Assembly (NCBI GenBank): GCA_050291245.1
Contig: JBNKJP010000022.1
Location: 248,001-312,000 of the forward strand
Direction: 5' to 3'
Origin: Thiodiazotropha sp050291245
Lineage (GTDB): Bacteria > Pseudomonadota > Gammaproteobacteria > Chromatiales > Chromatiaceae
DNA length: 64,000 nt
The notes under the pieces are model-generated. The model had not been told where the DNA came from. It saw nothing but the letters and a program-made list of their open reading frames with translations, and did no database searches. Position 1 is the first letter of the stretch, and each line of letters begins with the position of its first letter. A program made the translations under genes and the position numbers. Below, in pieces: positions 1-7,890 of the stretch.

Positions 1-922
1 CGGCCGCCTCGGCCAGCCCATAGCGCTGATTGATGTCGATGCGAATCCCTCCAGAGAGCACCTGGTCGAACAGGGCTGCGGCGCTGTCACGCAGTTCCCG
101 GGTATCCGCGGTGTAGGTCATCAGCGTGGGGCGGGTCAGGTAGAGCGAGCCGCGCGCGGTCAGCTCCTCCAGCTTTATCGGCGGCACTTTGCCGGATGCA
201 CTGCCGAAACTGACCATCATGCCCCGGGGCGCCAGACAATCCAGGGAATCGCTCCAGGTGTCTTTTCCGACTCCGTCGTAGACGACGGGGACCCCCTGGC
301 CCTGGGTGATCTCCATCACCCGGGCAACAATATTTTCCTCCCGGTAGAGGATGGTATGGTCACAGCCATGGGCCTTTGCTATCTGTGCCTTCTCTTCGCT
401 GCCGACCGTGCCGATCACCGTTGCCCCCAGTTGTTTCGCCCACTGACAGAAGATCAGTCCGACCCCTCCGGCGGCCGCATGAAAGAGTACCTTTTGCCCG
501 GGTTGCACCAGGTAGGTTCGGCGCAGTAGATATTCAGCGGTCATCCCCTGCAGCATCATTGCGGCGGCTTGTTCGTAGTCGATGTTATCGGGTAGGCGAA
601 CCAGGCGGTCAGCGGGCATATTACGGGCTTCGGCATAAGCGCCCAATGGAGGATTGGCGTAGGCGACCCGGTCACCTTCGGTTAAGTCCGTGACTTCGCT
701 GCCGACGGCCTCGACGATCCCGGCGGCCTCCATGCCCGGGGTGAAGGGCGGGGGTGGTGTTGGGTAGGCTCCGGTACGATGGTAGATATCGATATAGTTG
801 AGGCCCACCGCATGCTGGCGGATCCGAACCTCTCCCGGCTGCGGAGGCGGGAGCTTGAGGGATTCCCAACGCATCTGCTCGGGACCGCCATATTCGTGAA
901 CGCGTATTGCCTTGGTTTTCAT
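1..922 (-). CDS. qor: NADPH:quinone oxidoreductase, zinc-independent MDR family (partial, 3' end outside window)
   Basis: The reading frame starts at an ATG at 922 and runs off the left edge, so the last few residues are missing. The product begins MKTKAIRVHEYGG and shows the GroES-like N-terminal half (GLNYIDIYHRTG), then the Rossmann motif AAAGGVGLIFCQWAK. These are hallmarks of the quinone oxidoreductase (QOR) branch of the medium-chain dehydrogenase family, and the catalytic zinc ligands are absent. Family members reduce quinones or other carbonyl compounds with NADPH in the cytosol. About 307 codons are visible; E. coli Qor has 327 residues, so about 20 are cut off. It lies on the same strand as, and just downstream of, apbE, with a short gap. 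The exact substrate cannot be told. Confidence 0.9.
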   Translation of the reverse strand, partial: MKTKAIRVHEYGGPEQMRWESLKLPPPQPGEVRIRQHAVGLNYIDIYHRTGAYPTPPPPFTPGMEAAGIVEAVGSEVTDLTEGDRVAYANPPLGAYAEARNMPADRLVRLPDNIDYEQAAAMMLQGMTAEYLLRRTYLVQPGQKVLFHAAAGGVGLIFCQWAKQLGATVIGTVGSEEKAQIAKAHGCDHTILYREENIVARVMEITQGQGVPVVYDGVGKDTWSDSLDCLAPRGMMVSFGSASGKVPPIKLEELTARGSLYLTRPTLMTYTADTRELRDSAAALFDQVLSGGIRIDINQRYGLAEAA

Positions 923-955
923 GCTTCGGACCGTGGAAACCCTGTTTTTCAGTAC

Positions 956-1885
956 TCAGTTGAATCCGGCGCGCTCGCTTGACTTCGATGCCCAGCAGAC
1001 CCAGTACGGAACCCCCTGAGACTTGATAAACAGAGTGGCATCCTTACCCCGCAACATGGAAAGGGTTGAGAGTATGCCCGCCTCCATACAGCTGTTCGCC
1101 AACACGGTGACCGAGCGCGGTGCGTCGGGTATCGGCCAACCGGTCTTGGGGTTGAGGATGTGACTATAGCGCATCCCATCCTTTAACAGGTAACGACGCG
1201 CATCCCCACTGGTGGTCAATCCACCGCGAAGCAAACGGATCTGTCCCACACCGGTGGTACCGCTGAGGTCCGGATCTTCGATGGAAGCCGTCCAGGGGAT
1301 ACCACCTCGTCGCGTTCCGGTACAGAAGATGTCGCCACCAAAGTTGATCAATAGGGCGGACTTATGGTGTTGTTGTAACAGCAAGGCACAGCGGTCAACC
1401 GCATACTCCTTGCCCAGTCCGCCCAGATCGATCTCCATGCCGACCTGAAGCCTGATGCGCGGCCGCTCCCAACATACCCTATGCCACCCCACGTAGGGCA
1501 ACAGAGAGTCCACGGCCTGGGTTTTCGGTAGACGATGGCTGCCATCAAATCGCCAGGCGCGACGCAGTACCCCGGACGTGATGTCGAACAGACCCTCGCT
1601 CAGATGATGGCAGTTATCCGCCAGGTCGAGCAGGTTTGCGGTTTCGCTGTCCACCTCCACGGTCCGTCCGGTGGCATCATTGATACGTGCCACGATGTTG
1701 TCCGACCGATAACGACTGAATTTAGCCTCGATGCGCCATGCCTCGTTGGCCGCGATCCGTGTCAGGCGCTCCGCCTTTTGCCTGGAGGGCTCTTCGATCA
1801 AAAGCTCACAGGGACTGGCCATGGCATTGAAGCGTCCGATCCAGTAGCCGTCACCCTGAACCATCTCCACGGCAGGTGCGGACAC
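956..1885 (-). CDS. apbE: FAD:protein FMN transferase (ApbE family)
   Basis: This 309-residue product has the ApbE signatures: FNAMASPCELLI near the N-terminus, FSRYRSDN, IDLGGLGKEYAVD, the LLINFGGDIF strand, GLTTSGDARRY and SHILNPKTGWP. ApbE enzymes move FMN from FAD onto a threonine of a target protein through a phosphodiester bond. The start is GTG at 1885, four bases past the stop of the upstream DUF3570 gene, so the two are probably translationally coupled. No signal peptide or lipobox is visible, although most characterised bacterial ApbE proteins act outside the membrane. The neighbouring DUF3570 protein carries a matching acceptor motif and is the likely substrate (inference). Confidence 0.9.
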   Translation of the reverse strand: MSAPAVEMVQGDGYWIGRFNAMASPCELLIEEPSRQKAERLTRIAANEAWRIEAKFSRYRSDNIVARINDATGRTVEVDSETANLLDLADNCHHLSEGLFDITSGVLRRAWRFDGSHRLPKTQAVDSLLPYVGWHRVCWERPRIRLQVGMEIDLGGLGKEYAVDRCALLLQQHHKSALLINFGGDIFCTGTRRGGIPWTASIEDPDLSGTTGVGQIRLLRGGLTTSGDARRYLLKDGMRYSHILNPKTGWPIPDAPRSVTVLANSCMEAGILSTLSMLRGKDATLFIKSQGVPYWVCWASKSSERAGFN

Positions 1886-1887
1886 GC

Positions 1888-3258
1888 TCAGAAATCCTCG
1901 GTATAGCTGATCTGAAAGATGATCGCATCCAGGTCCGGAAACAGATCCTCCTCAGCGAACCCGGTGACCGTGTCGGGCAGGTAGCCGGTGCCCCTCTGTT
2001 TCATCATCTCGGCCCGCAGGCTCCACTCCCCATGAGCACCCGAGGGGATACCCAGCTTGAGGCCGGCGGTCGTACTGTTCATCTCAGCCAGGCGATAGTC
2101 CGCGGTGGCGTAGTCGGGCAGCATCGCCGAATCCGACAGGGCCGAGTAGTAGAAGTCCGCCTTGCTCTGACTGTAATACCGGATATGGGGTTGCAGATAG
2201 GTCCCGCCCGAGAGCTCCATGCGATACGAGAGATCGGCGGTATGGGATTTGATGCCCCAGTCGTCCCAATAGTAGCGATAGGAAAGATGCATCACATCCC
2301 TTGGTAGGTGGTAGACGAGCTTCCACAACAGGGCGTTACCGGCGCGCTGATCCGGACGTTTTTCGAACACCGCATCGGTTGGTTCGCTGCTGCTGTCAAC
2401 CAGGGATACGACCTTATAGGGGTCGTTCAGGTAACCATCGCTCAGGTTGAGGGTATAGTTGAACTGCATCAGGGCCTCTCGACTGAGTACCTGGGTGACG
2501 CCGAGCAGCAGATCCGCTTTGAGCTTGCGCTCTCCATCGAAAAATGAAAAGGCTGAGCTCTCTTCCCTGTCCTCGCTGTCGCCGTCACCACTGTTACTAC
2601 TGCTGCCTCCACTGCTGCCTCCGCTGCTGCGGGTTGCGGTGTCGATGTTGCTCGTGCGGGAGGTGGCGGTGTAGTCACTCATCAGAGAGAGCGCTGTGGG
2701 TGTGCCACCCTCGGGATCAACCTTGTCATAGCTGAATCCCCCACCGACGGAGAGGGTGCGCATACGGTCCTCACTGTCGAAGGCGTAGCTGAGACTTCCA
2801 CCCAGGGAAGAGTAATCCCCCTCGGCGGACAGGTTACCTCCGAGGGTGCGCTTCACCTGTCTCGAGGTGTTTTTATCCCACTCAAAGCCGACTTCAAAGC
2901 GGTCATCCTCGAAGTCCATGGTCGGCAATTCGTTAGCCGTAGTCGAATAGGTGTTGCCGGAAGCGCTGGTAAAGGTCTGGGAGGTCGAGGATTTGATTGC
3001 CCCGTTGGGCGTCGCCCCCGACATGGTGTCGAACACACCGTGGAGCGTCACCGACTCGCTTTCACTCAGCTGTTTGCTGGCGAAAAGTACCGGTTCGTAC
3101 ACATCGACCCGGTCCTTTTCACTGTAGTAGAGAAAGGCGCTGTCGAGTTCCCACTGGTCACTGACCCCATCGGCCGCATGAGCCGAGCCATGCAGCGTCG
3201 AACAGACCGCCAGGGCAAGCGCGCCACGAATATCCCCGTATCTGTTTTTCAGTTGCAT
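1888..3258 (-). CDS. DUF3570 outer-membrane beta-barrel protein with a candidate flavinylation motif
   Basis: The 456-residue product starts with a Sec signal peptide ending in AHA near residue 28 and continues with alternating aromatic and polar residues typical of a beta-barrel, such as HLSYRYYWDDWG and PHIRYYSQSK, and ends in Phe as many outer-membrane proteins do. It fits the DUF3570 family. Residues 77-83 read DTMSGAT; the Asp-x-x-Ser-Gly-Ala-Thr pattern is the one whose Thr carries FMN in NqrC and RnfG, so Thr83 is a candidate acceptor (inference). A Ser/Gly/Asp-rich linker lies at about residues 206-235. The start overlaps the DUF4266 gene upstream by ten bases, and apbE follows immediately. 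Function is unknown. Confidence 0.85.
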   Translation of the reverse strand: MQLKNRYGDIRGALALAVCSTLHGSAHAADGVSDQWELDSAFLYYSEKDRVDVYEPVLFASKQLSESESVTLHGVFDTMSGATPNGAIKSSTSQTFTSASGNTYSTTANELPTMDFEDDRFEVGFEWDKNTSRQVKRTLGGNLSAEGDYSSLGGSLSYAFDSEDRMRTLSVGGGFSYDKVDPEGGTPTALSLMSDYTATSRTSNIDTATRSSGGSSGGSSSNSGDGDSEDREESSAFSFFDGERKLKADLLLGVTQVLSREALMQFNYTLNLSDGYLNDPYKVVSLVDSSSEPTDAVFEKRPDQRAGNALLWKLVYHLPRDVMHLSYRYYWDDWGIKSHTADLSYRMELSGGTYLQPHIRYYSQSKADFYYSALSDSAMLPDYATADYRLAEMNSTTAGLKLGIPSGAHGEWSLRAEMMKQRGTGYLPDTVTGFAEEDLFPDLDAIIFQISYTEDF

Positions 3259-3470
3259 CCGCAGCCCCCTCCACCGACACCCTGACCACCGGAGGAAGCC
3301 TCTTTGCTGAAATAGATATGTTCACTGATATAGCTGTCGATAGGACTCGGCACTAGTTGCATCTTCTGCTCCGCCAACAAGTCCCGGTCCCAGGGTTTCA
3401 ATGGTGAGAGGGAACAGCCGGTTCCTAGTACTACCAGGATAGAGATTGTGGTGAAACGCATCACTGTCAC
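3249..3470 (-). CDS. DUF4266 small lipoprotein
   Basis: The 73-residue product has a lipoprotein signal peptide with lipobox LGTGC (Cys19), a short conserved middle part containing KPWDRDLLAE, and a Gly-rich tail ending GGGGCGCN. This layout matches DUF4266 proteins, which travel with DUF3570 and thioredoxin genes. The start codon overlaps the stop of the thioredoxin gene by four bases (ATGA type). The tail with two cysteines could bind a metal or be a substrate of the neighbouring thioredoxin; this is a guess from the sequence. The family has no established function. Confidence 0.8.
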   Translation of the reverse strand: MTVMRFTTISILVVLGTGCSLSPLKPWDRDLLAEQKMQLVPSPIDSYISEHIYFSKEASSGGQGVGGGGCGCN

Positions 3471-3961
3471 CCGTGGTTTCCTCCCTTTCGAAGCAGACCC
3501 TGAATCTCGACTTCGATGTTCTGAGCCTGGTTTGCGAAAAAGCCCCGATGCTGTGTGGTGATCTGGCCTTCCCGGTCGATGAGGTAGGAACTCGGCATCA
3601 TCTGGACGTCATAGCGTTCGGCAACCTCCGCCTTTGGGTCGAAGGCGATGGTGAAGCCGGGTTTCAATTCCTTGAGAAATTTGTCCGCCAAGGCCCGGTC
3701 CTTGTCCAGGTTGACGGCAATCACCACAAGACCGTCTCGACGGTAGCGAGAGGCCATCCGGTTCATCCAGGGAAACGACTCCCGGCAGGGAAGGCACCAG
3801 GACGCCCAAAAATCCAGATAGACCACTTTGCCGTGGAATTGACTGAGGGTCACGCTGTCCTGCAGGCCCTCCAGGGTAAAGTCATTGACCGGGTCGCCGG
3901 GGCCGGCAAACAGGCTAACCGGAAATAGCAGCAGCAATAGGAAACGATAGATTGAAGCCAA
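3467..3961 (-). CDS. TlpA-family periplasmic thioredoxin
   Basis: I place the start at a TTG at 3961, because it has a strong GGGAG Shine-Dalgarno six to seven bases upstream and gives a clean signal peptide (MASIYRFLLLLLFPVSLFA, then GPGD). The longer frame to 4093 adds an AT-rich stretch without a ribosome site. The mature protein of about 145 residues has the thioredoxin fold with active site WCLPC in FWASWCLPCRESFPW and the cis-proline region MMPSSYLIDREG. TlpA-type proteins reduce or exchange disulfides in the periplasm, often for metalloprotein assembly. It leads the operon with DUF4266, DUF3570 and ApbE and probably serves their cysteines (inference). Confidence 0.85.
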   Translation of the reverse strand: MASIYRFLLLLLFPVSLFAGPGDPVNDFTLEGLQDSVTLSQFHGKVVYLDFWASWCLPCRESFPWMNRMASRYRRDGLVVIAVNLDKDRALADKFLKELKPGFTIAFDPKAEVAERYDVQMMPSSYLIDREGQITTQHRGFFANQAQNIEVEIQGLLRKGGNHG

Positions 3962-4417
3962 GATGTTCTCCCAACGGAAGTCGCTGAAGATGTAAATGGT
4001 AAAAAATTCCCAAATAATATACTGCATTCCGTTGGGAAGAAAAAATTCGATGTTATTCACAAAACCATTCAGCGGACACCGCTTCGGTTTCATACGGAGA
4101 AACGTTTTCTAAGAGGCTATGTTTTCTAATTAAAACAAATGGTTAGTGCTGAAAAATGGATGATGAACGGGAGAATCACGACGATTTCGAATCCGCAGAG
4201 GAGTGGCTGCTCAGTGAGGCGGATGACAGGGAAGGGTGTTAAGGCCGCGTAAGGAGCTTTGAGATACCCGGTTCACGACAGGGTTAAATACCCTAGTAAT
4301 TTGTACGGGATTGTGCATAATCTTCAACCCTCGCACCACCGTGGCGGGTGTCAGTCTTCGGATAGGGCTGACGCGGACCCCTGAAACTGGCTTGATCCTG
4401 GACAGAAGTAGACTCAT
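3962..4417. other. Intergenic region between divergent tlpA-type gene and cysE
   Basis: The left half is AT-rich and could hold the promoter of the minus-strand thioredoxin operon. The right half carries the IscR-like site and -10 hexamer listed separately for cysE. The open frames here look like shadows without codon bias or ribosome sites, and I see no further gene. Confidence 0.5.
4290..4321 (+). promoter_or_regulatory. Candidate cysE promoter with IscR type-1-like site
   Basis: The stretch ATACCCTAGTAATTTG followed by three bases and GGGATTGT ends at a CATAAT hexamer (4316-4321). TAATTTG-N3-GGGATTGT is repeated with identical spacing at the iscR promoter (5276-5293). Its ends resemble the ATA/ACC...GG/TAT halves of IscR type-1 sites. 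This suggests that cysE is repressed by holo-IscR together with the isc genes (inference). No good -35 box is present. Confidence 0.5.
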
Positions 4418-5254
4418 ATGCCGTCAGAAAATTCCGGAGCAAGGAATATCTCCCGCTGGAAAGAGGACATTCAGAGTGTCTTCGACCGGGATCCCGCTGC
4501 GCGAAACAGTTTCGAGATCATAACGACCTATCCCGGAGTTCATGCGGTGATGTTTCACCGGCTGGCACACAAACTGTGGCAGTTTGGCCTGAAATGGCTG
4601 GCCCGGGTGATATCCAATCTGGCCCGACTGATAACCGGTATCGAGATCCATCCGGGGGCGGTGATCGGACGGCGATTCTTCATCGATCACGGCATGGGTG
4701 TCGTAATCGGGGAAACCGCGATCATCGGGGACGACTGCACCCTGTATCACGGGGTCACCCTGGGTGGCACCAGTTGGGAGAAGGGCAAGCGCCATCCGAC
4801 TCTCGCAAACAATGTGGTGGTGGGCGCCGGCGCCAAGGTGCTGGGTCCCATCGAGGTGGGCGAAGGCGCGCGAATCGGTTCCAACGCGGTGGTGGTCAAG
4901 GATGTGCCCCCCGGGGCGACCGTGGTCGGTGTCCCGGGTAAGCTGATCACCCCCAAGGAATCCCAGCCAAGCGGACATCGTGAAGCGATCGCGAAAAAGA
5001 TCGGCTTCGATGCCTATGGCGCCACCAAGGATGCCACCGATCCGGTGGCCCATGCGATCAATTGCATGCTGGATCACATTCACATCATGGACAGGAAGAT
5101 GCAGTCCATGTGCGAAGCCATGAAAAAACTCGGCCTCGAAGAGGATCCGTCCCAGCTTCCTGATCTGGATTCCTGTGAAATCATCTCTACCGCGGAGGAG
5201 TTGAAAAAGCTGGATGAAGCAGCGATGGAAGAGAAAGAGAAAACCTCCGAATGA
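4418..5254 (+). CDS. cysE: Serine O-acetyltransferase
   Basis: The 278-residue product makes O-acetylserine from serine and acetyl-CoA, the step before cysteine synthesis. It shows the family run GIEIHPGAVIGRRFFIDHG, then VVIGETAIIGDDCTLYHGVTLGG and left-handed beta-helix hexapeptides to GVPGKLI. The catalytic His-Asp pair lies in FIDHG. The C-terminal 80 residues are an added helical, charged tail beginning after GVPGKL, longer than in E. coli CysE, while the N-terminal domain is shorter. This is the form often found directly before iscR, where cysteine feeds the sulfurtransferase IscS. No strong ribosome site precedes the ATG. Confidence 0.93.
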   Translation: MPSENSGARNISRWKEDIQSVFDRDPAARNSFEIITTYPGVHAVMFHRLAHKLWQFGLKWLARVISNLARLITGIEIHPGAVIGRRFFIDHGMGVVIGETAIIGDDCTLYHGVTLGGTSWEKGKRHPTLANNVVVGAGAKVLGPIEVGEGARIGSNAVVVKDVPPGATVVGVPGKLITPKESQPSGHREAIAKKIGFDAYGATKDATDPVAHAINCMLDHIHIMDRKMQSMCEAMKKLGLEEDPSQLPDLDSCEIISTAEELKKLDEAAMEEKEKTSE

Positions 5255-5270
5255 ACGGGGTGGCTGAATG

Positions 5271-5298
5271 TTGACTAATTTGCTAGGGATTGTATATT
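5271..5298 (+). promoter_or_regulatory. iscR promoter with IscR type-1-like site
   Basis: TTGACT (5271-5276) and TATATT (5293-5298) are separated by 16 bases and form a good sigma-70 promoter 32 bases before the iscR start. The spacer holds GACTAATTTGCTAGG, which resembles the IscR type-1 consensus (YYGACTRWWWYAGTCRR), so the operon is probably autorepressed by [2Fe-2S]-IscR as in E. coli. Confidence 0.65.
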
Positions 5299-5329
5299 GG
5301 CTTCCAGGTATATATACGGAGCAGACGAC

Positions 5330-5833
5330 GTGAAACTTACCACAAAAGGTCGCTATGCGGTCACTGCCATGCTGGATCTCTCCCTGCATGTGGGAGAGGG
5401 TCCGATCACCTTGGCCGACATCGCCCAACGTCAGGGAATTTCACTCTCCTATCTGGAGCAGTTGTTCTCCAGACTGCGCAAGAAAGCCCTGGTTGCGAGT
5501 GTGCGTGGACCGGGTGGCGGATACAGTCTCGGTCGCGGAGCCGACGAGATCTACATCGGCGAGGTGATTTCGGCCGTGGATGAGAACATCGATACCACGC
5601 GCTGTCACGGCGCCCACAACTGCCAGAACAACGAACGCTGTCTGACCCATGATCTGTGGTCGGATCTGAGCAATCAAATCTATGGTTACCTGAATAAGAT
5701 CAGTCTTCAAGACCTCATGGACCGCAAGGCCGTTCGGGAGGTTGCCGAGCGGCAGGAACAGACCGGTCAGGGCGCCAGTTCGTCGCTTGGCGCCACCATG
5801 ACAGACATCACTCACGGTTCGGCGGAAGCCTGA
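5330..5833 (+). CDS. iscR: Rrf2-family Fe-S cluster regulator IscR
   Basis: The start is GTG at 5330 with GGAG eight bases upstream, giving the family N-terminus MKLTTKGRYAVTAML; the in-frame TTG at 5297 lies inside the promoter. The 167-residue product has a winged helix-turn-helix with the recognition region ISLSYLEQLFSRLR and the wing VRGPGGGY. The cluster ligands Cys92, Cys98, Cys104 and His107 sit at the same numbers as in E. coli IscR. It senses Fe-S demand and represses the isc promoter in its cluster-bound form. It heads the isc operon. Confidence 0.97.
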   Translation: MKLTTKGRYAVTAMLDLSLHVGEGPITLADIAQRQGISLSYLEQLFSRLRKKALVASVRGPGGGYSLGRGADEIYIGEVISAVDENIDTTRCHGAHNCQNNERCLTHDLWSDLSNQIYGYLNKISLQDLMDRKAVREVAERQEQTGQGASSSLGATMTDITHGSAEA

Positions 5834-5857
5834 ACGTTTGATCGTCGGAGATTGATG

Positions 5858-7072
5858 ATGAAGCTACCCATCTACATGGACTATTCGGCGACCACCCCGG
5901 TGGACCCCCGGGTTGCGGAGAAGATGTGCGCCTACCTGACCCAGGAGGGCATCTTCGGCAATCCGGCCTCCCGCTCCCATGCCTTTGGCTGGGCCGCCGA
6001 CGAAGCCATCAGCGAGGCCCGGGCGCAGGTCGCTGGACTGGTCAATGCCGATCCCAAGGAGATCGTCTGGACCTCGGGCGCAACCGAATCCGACAATCTC
6101 GCAATCAAGGGAGTCGCCGAGTTCTACGCCAAGAAAGGCCGCCATATCATCACCTGCAAAACCGAGCACAAGGCGGTACTCGATACCTGCCGACAGCTGG
6201 AGCGTGACGGCTATGAGATCACTTATCTTGAGCCCGAGCCGAGTGGTCTGATCGATCTGCAAAAGCTCGAGGCGGCCTTGCGCGACGACACCATCCTGGT
6301 GTCCATCATGCACGTCAACAATGAGATCGGCGTGATCCAGGACATCGCAGCCATCGGCGAGATGACCCGTGCGCGTAAGATTCTGTTTCATGTGGATGCC
6401 GCCCAGAGTGCCGGCAAGGTGCCCATTGATCTGGCTGCGCTGAAGGTGGATCTGATGTCCTTTTCCGCGCACAAGATCTACGGACCGAAAGGTATCGGAG
6501 CGCTCTATGTGCAGCGCAAGCCCCGGGTCAGGCTGGAAGCCCAGATGCACGGTGGCGGGCACGAGCGGGGCATGCGTTCGGGGACTCTGCCCACGCACCA
6601 GATTGTGGGTATGGGTGAGGCCTTCCGTCTTGCCGGGGAGGAGATGGCCGCGGATAACGAGCGTATCCTGGGATTGCGTCAACGTCTGTGGGACGGCATC
6701 CGGGACATGGAAGAGGTCTACCTCAACGGCGACGAAAGCCATCGGGTGGCCGGAAACCTGAATGTGAGTTTCGCCTATGTGGAGGGTGAATCCCTGATTA
6801 TGGCGCTCAAGGATCTTGCGGTATCATCCGGATCCGCCTGTACCTCGGCCAGCCTGGAACCCAGTTATGTATTACGTGCCCTGGGGCGTGAAGACGAACT
6901 GGCTCACAGTTCGATAAGATTCACCCTGGGACGCTTCTCCACCCAGGAAGAGGTGGATTACGCGATCAACAAGATCCGTACCGAGGTGGAGCGATTGCGT
7001 GAGCTCTCGCCCCTGTGGGAGATGTTCAAGGACGGTATCGACCTGAAAACGATTCAATGGGCTGCGCATTGA
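5858..7072 (+). CDS. iscS: Cysteine desulfurase IscS
   Basis: This pyridoxal-phosphate enzyme takes sulfur from cysteine and hands it to IscU and other acceptors. I choose the third of three closely spaced start codons (5858), because CGGAG sits seven bases before it. It gives a 404-residue protein in which the PLP lysine (SAHKIYGPKG) is residue 206 and the persulfide cysteine (SGSACTSAS) is residue 328, exactly the E. coli numbers. The C-terminus is intact (EMFKDGIDLKTIQW). It lies 24 bases after iscR and before iscU. Confidence 0.98.
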   Translation: MKLPIYMDYSATTPVDPRVAEKMCAYLTQEGIFGNPASRSHAFGWAADEAISEARAQVAGLVNADPKEIVWTSGATESDNLAIKGVAEFYAKKGRHIITCKTEHKAVLDTCRQLERDGYEITYLEPEPSGLIDLQKLEAALRDDTILVSIMHVNNEIGVIQDIAAIGEMTRARKILFHVDAAQSAGKVPIDLAALKVDLMSFSAHKIYGPKGIGALYVQRKPRVRLEAQMHGGGHERGMRSGTLPTHQIVGMGEAFRLAGEEMAADNERILGLRQRLWDGIRDMEEVYLNGDESHRVAGNLNVSFAYVEGESLIMALKDLAVSSGSACTSASLEPSYVLRALGREDELAHSSIRFTLGRFSTQEEVDYAINKIRTEVERLRELSPLWEMFKDGIDLKTIQWAAH

Positions 7073-7094
7073 GCGCAGGTCTGAGGTTTAGGCT

Positions 7095-7478
7095 ATGGCA
7101 TACAGCGATAAGGTTCTGGATCATTATGAGAATCCCAGGAATGTGGGGGCGTTCGACAAGGACGATACCCGCGTGGGAACCGGAATGGTGGGTGCACCCG
7201 CCTGTGGCGATGTGATGCGCCTGCAAATCAAGGTCAATGAGGAGGGTGTCATCGAGGATGCCCGGTTCAAGACCTACGGTTGCGGTTCGGCCATTGCGTC
7301 CAGCAGTCTGCTGACCGAATGGGTCAAGGGCAAGACATTGGATGAGGCCCAGATGATCAAAAATTCCGATATTGCCGAGGAGCTGGCCCTGCCGCCGGTG
7401 AAGGTGCACTGTTCGGTGCTGGCGGAAGACGCCATTAAGGCCGCCATCAAGGACTTTTCGGAAAAAAACACCAAATAG
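7095..7478 (+). CDS. iscU: Fe-S cluster scaffold IscU
   Basis: The 127-residue scaffold on which IscS-derived sulfur and iron are assembled into [2Fe-2S] clusters. The three cluster ligands are present: Cys37 in GAPACGDV, Cys63 in TYGCGSAIAS and Cys106 in KVHCSVLAEDA. The chaperone-recognition motif LPPVK lies just before Cys106 and is read by HscA, whose gene is downstream. Length and all landmarks match E. coli IscU. Confidence 0.98.
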   Translation: MAYSDKVLDHYENPRNVGAFDKDDTRVGTGMVGAPACGDVMRLQIKVNEEGVIEDARFKTYGCGSAIASSSLLTEWVKGKTLDEAQMIKNSDIAEELALPPVKVHCSVLAEDAIKAAIKDFSEKNTK

Positions 7479-7510
7479 GCACGACACTAGGGTTCTGATA
7501 GAGTAACGCG

Positions 7511-7834
7511 ATGGGTATCACAATCACAGAAGCGGCGGCCAATCGGGTTCAGACTTTCCTTGCCAACCGGGGCAAAGGGCTGGGTATACGCCTTGGGGTT
7601 CGGACCTCGGGGTGTTCCGGGATGGCCTATGAGATAGAATTCGTGGACGAGATCCGCGAGGACGATCAGGTTTTCGAAGACCGGGGCGTGAAGGTCGTCA
7701 TAGACGCCAAAAGCCTGGTCTATCTCGACGGTACCGAGGTTGACTATGCCCGGGAAGGACTCAACGAGGGATTCAAATTCAATAATCCCAACGCCAAGAG
7801 CGCCTGTGGTTGCGGCGAGAGTTTCGGGGTTTGA
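7511..7834 (+). CDS. iscA: A-type Fe-S carrier IscA
   Basis: The 107-residue product is an A-type carrier that passes clusters from the scaffold to target proteins. The three conserved cysteines are visible in TSGCSGMAYEIEF and in the C-terminal SACGCGESF. It begins MGITITEAAANRVQ as IscA proteins do. The gene closes the first part of the isc operon; a terminator-like hairpin follows it before hscB. Confidence 0.97.
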   Translation: MGITITEAAANRVQTFLANRGKGLGIRLGVRTSGCSGMAYEIEFVDEIREDDQVFEDRGVKVVIDAKSLVYLDGTEVDYAREGLNEGFKFNNPNAKSACGCGESFGV

Positions 7835-7859
7835 CACTTCATCAATCAAGGGTAAGGGA

Positions 7860-7886
7860 CGGCTGCCACTAGGCGGCCGTTTTTTT
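7860..7886 (+). terminator. Intrinsic terminator or attenuator inside the isc operon
   Basis: An eight-base stem (CGGCTGCC / GGCGGCCG, one G-U pair) with loop ACTA is followed by seven T residues (7880-7886). It sits between the iscA stop and the hscB ATG, which is only four bases after the last T. It should reduce read-through into hscBA-fdx-iscX. Confidence 0.75.
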
Positions 7887-7890
7887 CGAT

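Noticed and set aside
4424..5428. 334-codon open frame opposite cysE and iscR
   Set aside because: Antisense to two clear genes, with no domain and no ribosome site.
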